NCBI GenBank assembly: GCA_910585445.1
Contig: CAJUEK010000044.1
Coordinates: 1 to 21,397 of the forward strand
DNA from: an uncultured Bacteroidales bacterium
GTDB taxonomy: Bacteria; Bacteroidota; Bacteroidia; Bacteroidales; UBA932
Direction: 5' to 3'
Length of the DNA: 21,397 nucleotides
Program-made: the position numbers and the translations under genes
Part shown: piece after piece, positions 1-6,379 of the stretch
Position numbering within the stretch: position 1 is the stretch's first letter
How the letters are laid out: every line of letters starts with the position of its first letter
Notes under the pieces: model-generated
Seen by the model: the letters and a program-made list of their open reading frames with translations, nothing else
What the model was told of the DNA's origin: nothing
Databases searched by the model: none

Positions 1-113
1 GCGTTCGAGCCATACTTTATTGCGCTATTTGAGTTTTATCGGACAGCAATAAAAAGATTACGATTTATGGTAAACTTTTTTCAGGACGGGCCATATTTTA
101 CAAAGTATATTTC

Positions 114-143
114 TTGATTATTGAGCATATTTACTTACTTTTG
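114..143 (+). promoter_or_regulatory. Bacteroidota sigma-70-type promoter for the 6S-like RNA
   Basis: A TTG (-33 element) at 114-116 is followed after exactly 19 nt by TACTTTTG (-7 element, TAnnTTTG) at 136-143. This is the best-matched promoter in the window by both motif and spacing. Transcription should begin near 148-151, at the left edge of the foldable region. No start codon follows for more than 200 nt, which favours a non-coding product. Confidence 0.75.
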
Positions 144-148
144 CACTG

Positions 149-365
149 CCGTCAGCTAAATTGGCGGTAACATATTTAATGTAGAAGTGTTATTACTTCG
201 TCCCTTTTCTGAAATCTGGAAAATTTCTATTGCATGGGGATGTAATATGCGCTCCTACACCTGATTGCTTATGTATCACTGTGATATATACAATCTGGTG
301 TGGATGTATTGTATATTCATGCAAGGGTTTTCCAGAGCCTCAGAAAGGATATATAAATACAGCCA
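149..365 (+). ncRNA. ssrS: Candidate 6S RNA (SsrS-like; approximate ends)
   Basis: The region folds into one long interrupted hairpin. Visible pairings are TTTCTGA (206-212) with TCAGAAA (340-346), TCTGGAAAA (215-223) with TTTTCCAGA (328-336), TTGCATG (230-236) with CATGCAA (318-324), CACC (258-261) with GGTG (297-300), and GATTG (263-267) with CAATC (291-295). An apical hairpin lies around 274-286. Between the lower and upper arms is a large bubble, 237-257 on one strand and 301-317 on the other. A closing stem, central bubble and apical stem are the hallmark of 6S RNA, which binds RNA polymerase holoenzyme by mimicking an open promoter. A strong promoter sits immediately upstream and no ORF fills the region. 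A further 5' hairpin (CCG 149-151 with CGG 165-167) may be part of the RNA. The 3' end is uncertain; a T-run lies at 369-373. The fold was found by eye, and no covariance model was run. A structured leader of the downstream HTH gene is the main alternative. Confidence 0.6.
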
Positions 366-386
366 CACTTTTTATTTCACGGAAAG

Positions 387-602
387 ATGCATATAGGTCA
401 GCGCATTAAAGAAGTGCTAAAAGAAAAAGGATGTTCCGTATCATGGCTTTCAAAAAAGCTTTGCTGCAGCAGAACCAACATATATAAAGTATTTGACAAA
501 AGTACTATAGATACAGGAATGCTTTCAAGATTAAGCAAAATTCTTGAGCACGACTTCTTCAGTGACTTGAGTGATGACTTTTTTACAGATGTCCCCAAAT
601 AG
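387..602 (+). CDS. Small helix-turn-helix (XRE-like) DNA-binding protein
   Basis: This 71-residue protein is almost entirely one HTH domain. It opens IGQRIKEVLKEKG (helix 1), then SVSWLSKKLCCSRTNIYKVF (residues 17-36) matches the XRE/Cro helix-turn-helix pattern, and the rest resembles the closing helices plus an acidic-aromatic tail (DFFSDLSDDFF). It probably binds DNA as a small regulator; its target is unknown. No TAnnTTTG box lies just upstream, so it may be read from the promoter at 114-143 by read-through past the 6S-like RNA. Its stop codon (600-602) lies inside a 40-nt palindrome that could be its operator or a terminator. The family assignment is fairly secure and the biological role is not known. 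Confidence 0.7.
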   Translation: MHIGQRIKEVLKEKGCSVSWLSKKLCCSRTNIYKVFDKSTIDTGMLSRLSKILEHDFFSDLSDDFFTDVPK

Positions 603-628
603 TTTACATGTAAACCATTTGGGGACAT
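589..628. repeat. 40-nt near-perfect palindrome over the HTH gene stop codon
   Basis: ATGTCCCCAAAT (589-600) is the exact reverse complement of ATTTGGGGACAT (617-628). Between them lies a self-complementary GTTTACATGTAAAC (602-615), flanked by a single mismatched pair (A601/C616). Only 2 of 40 positions break the symmetry. As RNA it would form a very stable hairpin, but no U-run follows, so it is not a textbook terminator. As DNA it is a candidate operator for the adjacent HTH protein or a mobile palindromic repeat. Confidence 0.8.
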
Positions 629-658
629 ACTTATTATATTCAGACATACACGTCATTA

Positions 659-666
659 TATCTTTG
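659..666 (+). promoter_or_regulatory. -7 element (TATCTTTG) upstream of the secreted protein gene
   Basis: TATCTTTG matches TAnnTTTG and lies 25 nt before the start codon at 692, giving a predicted transcription start near 672. No TTG is found at the expected -33 spacing, so the promoter is supported by one element only. Confidence 0.5.
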
Positions 667-691
667 CAGAAAATCTTAAAAAATCAAGTTT

Positions 692-1027
692 ATGAAAAAG
701 GTATTAATTATTGCACTTGGAATCATTATGATTGCTCCTTTTATTTACGAGACATCCGTGTCTGCTGAGCAGGTTCCAAGCAACTCAACTGCAAATAAGC
801 CATACTACTGGCAAGGATGGGCAAAAGCCACGCCCTCGTTTAAGTTATTTATAACAGTTTATCAAGACAATAACCAATGCTATAGTTACTATGCTGTAGC
901 TACAAAACGTTGGCATATACCTAGTAATAATAGTCGTGACATATCACCAACCGAGTTAGTGGTAAAAACTAAAAATAATAGGTATTATGTAACATACGAC
1001 AACGATGATTATTATTTCTATATGTAA
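692..1027 (+). CDS. Small secreted protein of unknown function
   Basis: This 111-residue protein has a clear signal peptide: MKK, then a hydrophobic core (VLIIALGIIMIAPFIY), then a likely signal peptidase I site near SVSA/EQ (residues 22-26). The mature part of about 85 residues is rich in Tyr, Asn and Trp (YYWQGW, CYSYY, NNRYYVTYDNDDYYFYM) and reads like a short beta-rich secreted domain. It has a single Cys in the mature part, so an internal disulfide is not expected. I recognise no family. It has its own -7 element at 659-666 and sits in the AT-rich block beside other small envelope proteins. Confidence 0.65.
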   Translation: MKKVLIIALGIIMIAPFIYETSVSAEQVPSNSTANKPYYWQGWAKATPSFKLFITVYQDNNQCYSYYAVATKRWHIPSNNSRDISPTELVVKTKNNRYYVTYDNDDYYFYM

Positions 1028-1113
1028 ATTAATTCAGTGAAATATTTTATAGCAAACAAAATAAGCATTAATAATCAGTGCATTAAAAAACAGAAGTTGT
1101 AAATTAACACATA

Positions 1114-1260
1114 ATGAAAAAACAAATCAAAATACTTATTTTAAGCATTACAGTATTTCTGTATACTTCGTGCGGTACATTTGCAAATATGTCTTATGAT
1201 GATGCGTACGACATAGGGTATGGGATAGGCACAGCAGCAAGGTATCTGATAGACAACTGA
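1114..1260 (+). CDS. Tiny lipoprotein (48 residues), unknown function
   Basis: An ATG at 1114 opens 48 codons ending in TGA at 1258-1260. The product starts MKKQIKILILSITVFLYTSC, a type II signal peptide with a lipobox YTSC followed by Gly, so Cys20 is the predicted lipidated residue. Only about 28 residues remain after cleavage (GTFANMSYDDAYDIGYGIG followed by TAARYLIDN). The strong signal sequence, the canonical Bacteroidota Cys-Gly lipobox, and its fit between two other exported proteins on the same strand support a real gene despite its size. Its function is unknown. Confidence 0.6.
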   Translation: MKKQIKILILSITVFLYTSCGTFANMSYDDAYDIGYGIGTAARYLIDN

Positions 1261-1340
1261 TTCACAGAATCAGAATTTCATAAAATTACAACAGGCAAGG
1301 GTTGTCCATTATTCAAAGGGCAGCCCTAAATTCACTCAAT

Positions 1341-2072
1341 ATGCAACAAGCAATACACTTTATAAGCATCATCCTGCTATTGTTTCTGACAGGATGTACA
1401 AATCTGACTAACGAGATAGAATTAGTCTATATTGATGGAGGCAACTTCATTATGGGAAGTGACAGCGATTATGCAGAAGCCGATGAAATGCCTGCGCATA
1501 CAAAACAGGTACAATCATTTTATTTGGGGAAATATGAAGTTTCGCAAAAAATATGGACAAAAGTAATGAAACTGAATCCGTCATACTTCCAAGACGATGA
1601 GAACCCGGTAGAAAGCGTATCTCATAATGACATTCAAATCTTTCTGGAACGCCTCAATGCGCGAACAGGGAAAAAATATCGGCTGCCGACAGAAGCAGAA
1701 TGGGAATATGCAGCCAAAGGAGGACGCTTCCAAGACATTGTGCAAGACAATAACTTGACAAATCTAAATCAAATAAGCTGGCAACGCGAAAATTCAGAAG
1801 AGAAATCGCATAAAATAGGGACAAAAGTTCCCAATATATTGGGCTTATATGACATGATCGGCAATGTACATGAATGGTGCGATGATATATACTCAGGAAC
1901 TAATTATCAAGGTGATACAGTAAAGCTAACGGATAATGGCATCAACTTCGTTTTTAGAGGCGGATGCTTCATCAGTGATAAAGCACATTGCCGAATCACA
2001 AACAGAAATTACGCATCTTACACCACTAGAAATTTCAGCCTCGGTTTCCGTCTGGCACATGATGCAGAATAA
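1341..2072 (+). CDS. FGE-sulfatase-fold (SUMF1-like) lipoprotein, probably non-catalytic
   Basis: The ATG at 1341 gives 243 residues with a type II signal peptide ending in LTGC (Cys19). An upstream TTG at 1302 would add 13 residues before the signal peptide and is less likely. The body follows the formylglycine-generating-enzyme/C-type-lectin-like fold: IDGGNFIMGS (31-40), YEVSQKIW (65-72), RLPTEAEWEYAAKGG (114-128), GLYDMIGNVHEWCDD (168-182), RGG at 206-208 and the terminal LGFRLA. True FGE enzymes have two copper-binding Cys shortly after RGG. Here only the position of the second is Cys (C217), and the first aligns with Ser, so I infer no sulfatase-activating activity. Many Bacteroidota lipoproteins of this family are structural or ligand-binding. 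The gene ends against a bidirectional terminator shared with groEL. Confidence 0.8.
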   Translation: MQQAIHFISIILLLFLTGCTNLTNEIELVYIDGGNFIMGSDSDYAEADEMPAHTKQVQSFYLGKYEVSQKIWTKVMKLNPSYFQDDENPVESVSHNDIQIFLERLNARTGKKYRLPTEAEWEYAAKGGRFQDIVQDNNLTNLNQISWQRENSEEKSHKIGTKVPNILGLYDMIGNVHEWCDDIYSGTNYQGDTVKLTDNGINFVFRGGCFISDKAHCRITNRNYASYTTRNFSLGFRLAHDAE

Positions 2073-2106
2073 AAATACCGGTGGCCATCCGACCGCCGGT
2101 ATTTTT
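2071..2106. terminator. Bidirectional intrinsic terminator between the FGE-like gene and groEL
   Basis: AAAAATACCGG (2071-2081) and CCGGTATTTTT (2096-2106) form a perfect 11-bp inverted repeat around a 14-nt loop. The T-run serves the plus-strand gene ending at 2072, and the A-run serves groEL, which ends at 2130 on the minus strand. Confidence 0.85.
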
Positions 2107-2129
2107 GCTTATTGTTATGCTGATGCGGA

Positions 2130-3758
2130 TTACATCATGCCGCCCATTCCGCCGGCTGGCATTGCAGGAGCGGCCTCCTTCTCCGGAAGGTCAACGATTG
2201 CGCACTCTGTCGTCAGGAACATTCCTGCAACTGATGCTGCATTCTCAAGAGCCACGCGTGATACTTTGGTCGGGTCGATTACACCGGCCTCAAACATGTT
2301 CACATACTCGTCTGTGCGGGCATTGTAACCGAAATCACCTTTGTTCTCACGGATTTTGTTGATGATTACACTGCCCTCAAGACCTGCATTGGCTGCAATC
2401 TGGCGCAGAGGCTCCTCGATGGCGCGTGCCACGATATGGATACCGGTAGTCTCATCCTCATTGTCTCCCTTGAGGTTCTTTATGGACTCGGCAGCACGGA
2501 TGTATGCGACTCCGCCTCCAGGGACGATTCCTTCCTCCACTGCTGCACGAGTAGCGCTGAGGGCATCCTCAACACGGTCCTTCTTCTCTTTCATCTCAAC
2601 CTCAGTGGCAGCTCCCACGTAAAGGACAGCCACACCGCCTGCGAGCTTTCCTAGACGCTCCTGAAGCTTCTCACGGTCATAATCTGAAGTCGTAGTCTCA
2701 ATCTGCTTCCTTATAAGGTCAGCCCTCTCACGGATTGCCTGTGCATCTCCGGCACCGTTTACAACTGTAGTGTTGTCCTTGGTAACGACAACCTTCTCTG
2801 CCTTACCGAGCATGTCTGGTGCAGTGTTCTCGAGAGTGAATCCCCTCTCCTCAGAAACTACAACGGCACCTGTAAGGGTCGCTATGTCCTGAAGCATCTC
2901 CTTGCGGCGGTCTCCGAAGCCAGGAGCCTTCACAGCAGCGATTTTGAGAGTTCCGCGGAGCTTGTTGACCACAAGAGTAGTGAGAGCCTCGCCGTCAACA
3001 TCCTCAGCGATGATAAGAAGAGACTTGCCCTCGCGTGCTATAGGCTCGAGGATAGGAAGCAAATCCTTCATGGTTGAAATCTTCCTGTCAGTCACAAGAA
3101 TATAAGGAGTGTCAAGCACAGCCTCCATCTTGTCGCCGTTCGTCATGAAATAAGGAGAGATGTATCCCCTGTCAAACTGCATTCCCTCAACGACTTTCAC
3201 CTCAGTCTCAGTGCCCTTGGCCTCCTCCACAGTGATGACGCCGTCTTTCTTCACCTTTGACATGGCGTCTGCGATGAGCTTTCCGATATATCCGTCATTA
3301 TTGGCTGAAATGGTGCCGACCTGCTCAATCTTGGCATAATCCTCGCCCACTTCCTGGCTCTGTTCACGCAGATTCTCAACAACAGCGGCAACCGCCTTGT
3401 CGATGCCCCTCTTAAGGTCCATCGGATTTGCGCCTGCAGTCACGTTCTTCAAGCCTACATTAATGATTGCCTGTGCAAGAACTGTCGCAGTGGTAGTACC
3501 GTCACCCGCCTGCTCGTTTGTCTTGGCAGCAACTTCCTTTACCATCTGGGCACCCATATTGGCGAACTTGTCCTCAAGTTCAATCTCTTTTGCGACAGTA
3601 ACACCGTCCTTTGTCACATGCGGAGCACCGAATTTCTTATCAATCACCACATTGCGCCCCTTTGGACCGAGCGTAACCTTAACTGCATCAGCAAGTGCGT
3701 CAGCGCCTTCCTTCATCTGGGCGCGCGCATCCATATTGAATTTTATTTCTTTTGCCAT
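2130..3758 (-). CDS. groEL: Chaperonin GroEL (Hsp60)
   Basis: GroEL forms the double-ring ATP-dependent folding chamber in the cytoplasm, capped by GroES. The 542-residue length and sequence are typical. It begins MAKEIKFNMDARAQMKEGAD, has GPKGRN (31-36) and the ATP-site AGDGTTTATV (84-93, with the catalytic Asp86), and ends in the usual flexible Gly/Met tail (GGMGGMM). The whole chain is intact. It lies 89 bp downstream of groES on the same strand, the normal groES-groEL order, and ends just before the terminator at 2071-2106. No CIRCE inverted repeat (TTAGCACTC-N9-GAGTGCTAA) is visible upstream of groES, so HrcA control is not supported. Confidence 0.98.
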   Translation of the reverse strand: MAKEIKFNMDARAQMKEGADALADAVKVTLGPKGRNVVIDKKFGAPHVTKDGVTVAKEIELEDKFANMGAQMVKEVAAKTNEQAGDGTTTATVLAQAIINVGLKNVTAGANPMDLKRGIDKAVAAVVENLREQSQEVGEDYAKIEQVGTISANNDGYIGKLIADAMSKVKKDGVITVEEAKGTETEVKVVEGMQFDRGYISPYFMTNGDKMEAVLDTPYILVTDRKISTMKDLLPILEPIAREGKSLLIIAEDVDGEALTTLVVNKLRGTLKIAAVKAPGFGDRRKEMLQDIATLTGAVVVSEERGFTLENTAPDMLGKAEKVVVTKDNTTVVNGAGDAQAIRERADLIRKQIETTTSDYDREKLQERLGKLAGGVAVLYVGAATEVEMKEKKDRVEDALSATRAAVEEGIVPGGGVAYIRAAESIKNLKGDNEDETTGIHIVARAIEEPLRQIAANAGLEGSVIINKIRENKGDFGYNARTDEYVNMFEAGVIDPTKVSRVALENAASVAGMFLTTECAIVDLPEKEAAPAMPAGGMGGMM

Positions 3759-3847
3759 AATAAATGTCTTTTAATATTTTAAAATAAACAGTGCCGGAGC
3801 GGAGGCTACCGTCACATTTGCGGCATGCCTTCCGGCAAAACCTGAGA

Positions 3848-4114
3848 TTAAAGTACAGCCAGGATATCAGACTGCTTCATTATGAGGTAGTCCTTTCCGT
3901 CAGCAGTCACCTCAGTACCTGCATATTTGCCGTAGATTACCACATCACCTGTCTTTACCTCCATCGGCTCATCCTTTTTTCCGGGGCCGACAGCTACAAC
4001 CGTGCCCTGCTGTGGTTTTTCCTTTGCCGTGTCAGGGATATAAAGTCCTGATGCCGTCTGTGTCTCAGCCGCCTTCGGCTCAACAACTACTCTGTCTGCT
4101 AATGGTCTGATCAT
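3848..4114 (-). CDS. groES: Co-chaperonin GroES (Hsp10)
   Basis: GroES is the heptameric lid for GroEL. The 88 residues start MIRPLADRVVVEPKAAE, with the mobile loop (ETQTASGLYIPDTA, residues 17-30) that touches GroEL apical domains. They continue through VVAVGPGKKDE and VKTGDVVIYGKYAG to the C-terminal YLIMKQSDILAVL. Length and motif order are standard. It is the first gene of the groES-groEL pair. The 179 bp upstream (4115-4293) contain short inverted repeats but no convincing TAnnTTTG box on the minus strand, so the promoter remains unidentified. Confidence 0.97.
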   Translation of the reverse strand: MIRPLADRVVVEPKAAETQTASGLYIPDTAKEKPQQGTVVAVGPGKKDEPMEVKTGDVVIYGKYAGTEVTADGKDYLIMKQSDILAVL

Positions 4115-4150
4115 TGTCTGTTATTTTTATGTTTATATTCTCATTGTTCC

Positions 4151-4194
4151 GTCCGCAGATGCATGACATCCGTGCGGACATCCCCGGTGCGGAC
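4151..4194. repeat. Inverted plus direct copies of TGCGGAC upstream of groES
   Basis: GTCCGCA (4151-4157) pairs with TGCGGAC (4173-4179), and a second TGCGGAC lies at 4188-4194. This could form a hairpin in a groES leader or act as a regulator site. No known heat-shock operator is recognised here. Confidence 0.35.
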
Positions 4195-4293
4195 AAAAGA
4201 AATGCCATCAGCCGGCAAACTGACATTTTGTCATAATGCAGCCGGAAAGGCACGCCATTACGCCCCGAGGGCATGACATTACGCCATGTCTGA

Positions 4294-4836
4294 TTAAAGC
4301 CCGAGCCTGAAATGCCAGAGTATTACCCCGACACTCACCGAGACATTCAGCGAATGCTTTGTGCCGTATTGCGGAATCTCAAGAGTGAAATCCGAGGCGT
4401 CAACCACCTTCTGCCCCACTCCGGCAACCTCATTCCCGAACACGAGGGCATATTTCCGTCCCTTTTCCGGAACAAACTCGTCCAGCATAACCGATTTTAC
4501 GGTCTGCTCAACACTGACTATCGTATAACCGTCGTGCCTGAGACGCTCAACCGCCTCCATGGTATCCTCAACATGTTCCCATGCCACGCTGTCCTCCGCA
4601 CCGAGCGCGGACTTGTGAATCTCCGCGGACGGCGGCACTGCGCATATCCCGCAAAGCCACACCTTGTCAGCCTTGAAAGAATCCGCGGTCCTGAAAGCAG
4701 ACCCCACATTATGTGCACTCCTTATATTGTCAAGCACAAGCACTATCCCGGACTCGGGAAGTTCCCTGTACTGCTCCACAGACACTCTTCCGAGCTCTAT
4801 GTTCAAAAGTTTCCTGTTGTTCAAAGCCTTTTCCAT
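4294..4836 (-). CDS. TrmH/SpoU-family RNA 2'-O-methyltransferase
   Basis: This 180-residue SPOUT-class methyltransferase transfers a methyl group from S-adenosylmethionine to a ribose 2'-OH of tRNA or rRNA. All three SpoU motifs are present: motif 1 NIRSAHNVGSAFRTAD (37-52), motif 2 LVFGNEVAGV (131-140), and motif 3 EIPQYGTKHSLNVSVSVGV (153-171), which forms the knotted AdoMet site. There is no N-terminal substrate-binding extension, as in short TrmH-like and TrmL-like members, so the exact RNA target cannot be fixed from sequence. It is divergent from glyA with a 95-bp shared upstream region, and upstream of groES on the same strand with a 179-bp gap, so probably a separate transcript. Confidence 0.92.
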   Translation of the reverse strand: MEKALNNRKLLNIELGRVSVEQYRELPESGIVLVLDNIRSAHNVGSAFRTADSFKADKVWLCGICAVPPSAEIHKSALGAEDSVAWEHVEDTMEAVERLRHDGYTIVSVEQTVKSVMLDEFVPEKGRKYALVFGNEVAGVGQKVVDASDFTLEIPQYGTKHSLNVSVSVGVILWHFRLGL

Positions 4837-4874
4837 ACCGGCTATATTAATGTATCCTCAAAAAGTTATCAACA

Positions 4875-4882
4875 CAAAGGTA
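4875..4882 (-). promoter_or_regulatory. -7 element (TACCTTTG) for the TrmH-family gene
   Basis: Read on the minus strand this is TACCTTTG, a match to TAnnTTTG, 38 nt before the start codon, with a predicted transcription start near 4868. No TTG is seen at the ideal -33 spacing. Confidence 0.5.
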
Positions 4883-4901
4883 ATAAAAAACAAAAAATGC
4901 G

Positions 4902-4909
4902 TACTTTTG
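4902..4909 (+). promoter_or_regulatory. -7 element (TACTTTTG) for glyA
   Basis: TACTTTTG matches TAnnTTTG and lies 22 nt before the glyA ATG, giving a very short leader with a transcription start near 4916. The -33 region is not a clear TTG. It is back-to-back with the minus-strand box at 4875-4882, so the two promoters share their upstream elements. Confidence 0.6.
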
Positions 4910-4931
4910 CAGCCGTGTTAATAACAATCCT

Positions 4932-6260
4932 ATGAAACAAGATCTTCAAATTTTCAATCTCATCAAAAAGGAAGAAGAAAGGCAGACAGCCGGTATAGAA
5001 CTCATTGCCTCCGAGAATTATGTGAGCGCCCAGGTTCTGGACGCACTCGGTTCAATCTGCACCAATAAATATGCGGAAGGATACCCAGGAGCAAGATACT
5101 ACGGCGGATGCGAGGTCGTTGACCAGATTGAGCAGCTCGCCATAGACCGCCTGTGCAAAATTTTCGAGGCGGAATATGCAAATGTGCAGCCTCATTCCGG
5201 AGCCCAGGCAAACATGGCCGTGCTTATGGCATGCCTGAAGCCTGGTGACACTTTCATGGGACTTGATCTGGCCCACGGAGGACACCTCACCCATGGTTCT
5301 CCGGTCAACATGTCAGGAATCCTTTATAATGCCGTATCATATGGTCTCAGCGAGACTACCGGAATGATTGACTACGACCAGATGGAGCAGAGGGCGCTCG
5401 AATTCAAGCCGAAGCTCATCATCGGAGGCGCGTCGGCATATTCAAGGGAGTGGGACTACGCAAGGATGCGCGACATCGCGGACAAGGTAGGAGCGCTGTT
5501 CATGGTTGACATGGCGCACACAGCAGGACTCATCGCGGCAGGACTTCTGAGCAACCCGGTCAAATACGCGCACATCGTAACTTCAACTACACACAAGACC
5601 CTTCGCGGACCAAGGGGCGGAATCATACTCATGGGCAAGGACTTCGACAACCCTTGGGGACTCACTACACCTAAGGGAGTGGTGAAGAAGATGTCGCAGA
5701 TTCTCAACTCAAGCGTGTTCCCTGGCGTACAGGGCGGCCCTCTTGAGCACTGCATCGCAGCAAAGGCAGTATCATTCTATGAGGCTTTGCAGCCTGAGTT
5801 CAAGGAGTACCAGAAGCAGGTAGTGGCAAATGCGGCGGCAATGACAGAGGCATTCGTGGCAAGAGGATACAAGATTGTGTCAGGAGGAACTGACAACCAC
5901 CTCATGCTCATAGACCTCCGCACGAAATTCCCTGAGCTTACCGGAAAGGTGGCAGAGAAAGAGCTCGTGAAGGCAGACATCACTGTCAACAAGAACATGG
6001 TGCCTTTCGATTCACGCACTCCTTTCCAGACTTCAGGTATCCGTGTCGGCACACCGGCCATCACCTCACGAGGCTTCATTGAGAAAGACATGGAGTTCAT
6101 CGTAAGCCTTATCGACACCGTTCTCGCAAACGCATCCGCTCATCTTGACCTCATTGCCGGCAAGACTGAGGAAGGACGCGAGGAATACGAAGAGGTAATC
6201 GAAAAGGTAAAGAAGCAGGTAAGGATGAAAACCAACGGGATGCCTCTCAACAGATATTAG
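4932..6260 (+). CDS. glyA: Serine hydroxymethyltransferase
   Basis: This PLP enzyme interconverts serine plus tetrahydrofolate with glycine plus 5,10-methylene-tetrahydrofolate, the main cytosolic source of one-carbon units. The 442 residues are full length. Diagnostic features are the N-terminal IELIASENYVS (22-32), YAEGYPGARYYGGC (47-60), the PLP-binding STTHKTLRGPRGG with Schiff-base Lys222, and the C-terminal RVGTPAITSRG (371-381). It is monocistronic: its own -7 element lies 22 nt upstream, and a strong terminator follows after a short tandem repeat. Confidence 0.98.
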   Translation: MKQDLQIFNLIKKEEERQTAGIELIASENYVSAQVLDALGSICTNKYAEGYPGARYYGGCEVVDQIEQLAIDRLCKIFEAEYANVQPHSGAQANMAVLMACLKPGDTFMGLDLAHGGHLTHGSPVNMSGILYNAVSYGLSETTGMIDYDQMEQRALEFKPKLIIGGASAYSREWDYARMRDIADKVGALFMVDMAHTAGLIAAGLLSNPVKYAHIVTSTTHKTLRGPRGGIILMGKDFDNPWGLTTPKGVVKKMSQILNSSVFPGVQGGPLEHCIAAKAVSFYEALQPEFKEYQKQVVANAAAMTEAFVARGYKIVSGGTDNHLMLIDLRTKFPELTGKVAEKELVKADITVNKNMVPFDSRTPFQTSGIRVGTPAITSRGFIEKDMEFIVSLIDTVLANASAHLDLIAGKTEEGREEYEEVIEKVKKQVRMKTNGMPLNRY

Positions 6261-6271
6261 GCCCGTCCGGT

Positions 6272-6320
6272 TGACATTACAGGTGACATTACAGGTGACA
6301 TTACAGGTTGACATTACAGC
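6272..6320 (+). repeat. 12-bp tandem repeat TGACATTACAGG, four copies
   Basis: Copies lie at 6272-6283, 6284-6295, 6296-6307 and 6309-6320. The first three are identical. The last is offset by one inserted T and ends in C instead of G. The array sits between the glyA stop codon and its terminator and is not part of a supported ORF. Confidence 0.9.
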
Positions 6321-6328
6321 ATAAAAAA

Positions 6329-6366
6329 GCCCGTCTCAAAAGCGATATTTGAGACGGGTTCTTTTA
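6329..6366. terminator. Bidirectional intrinsic terminator between glyA and the beta-galactosidase gene
   Basis: CCCGTCTCAAA (6330-6340) pairs perfectly with TTTGAGACGGG (6348-6358) around a 7-nt loop. TTCTTTTAT follows on the plus strand, and a run of A (6323-6328) gives the U-run for minus-strand transcripts. It ends both glyA and the long Bat/beta-galactosidase operon. Confidence 0.9.
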
Positions 6367-6379
6367 TATTATCCTAAAA

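Noticed and set aside
1..117. Open frame from the left edge to a TGA at 115-117 (38 codons)
   Set aside because: Such a short open stretch arises easily by chance, the sequence matches nothing I recognise, and the promoter at 114-143 begins on its stop codon. It could be a gene end, but the support is too weak.
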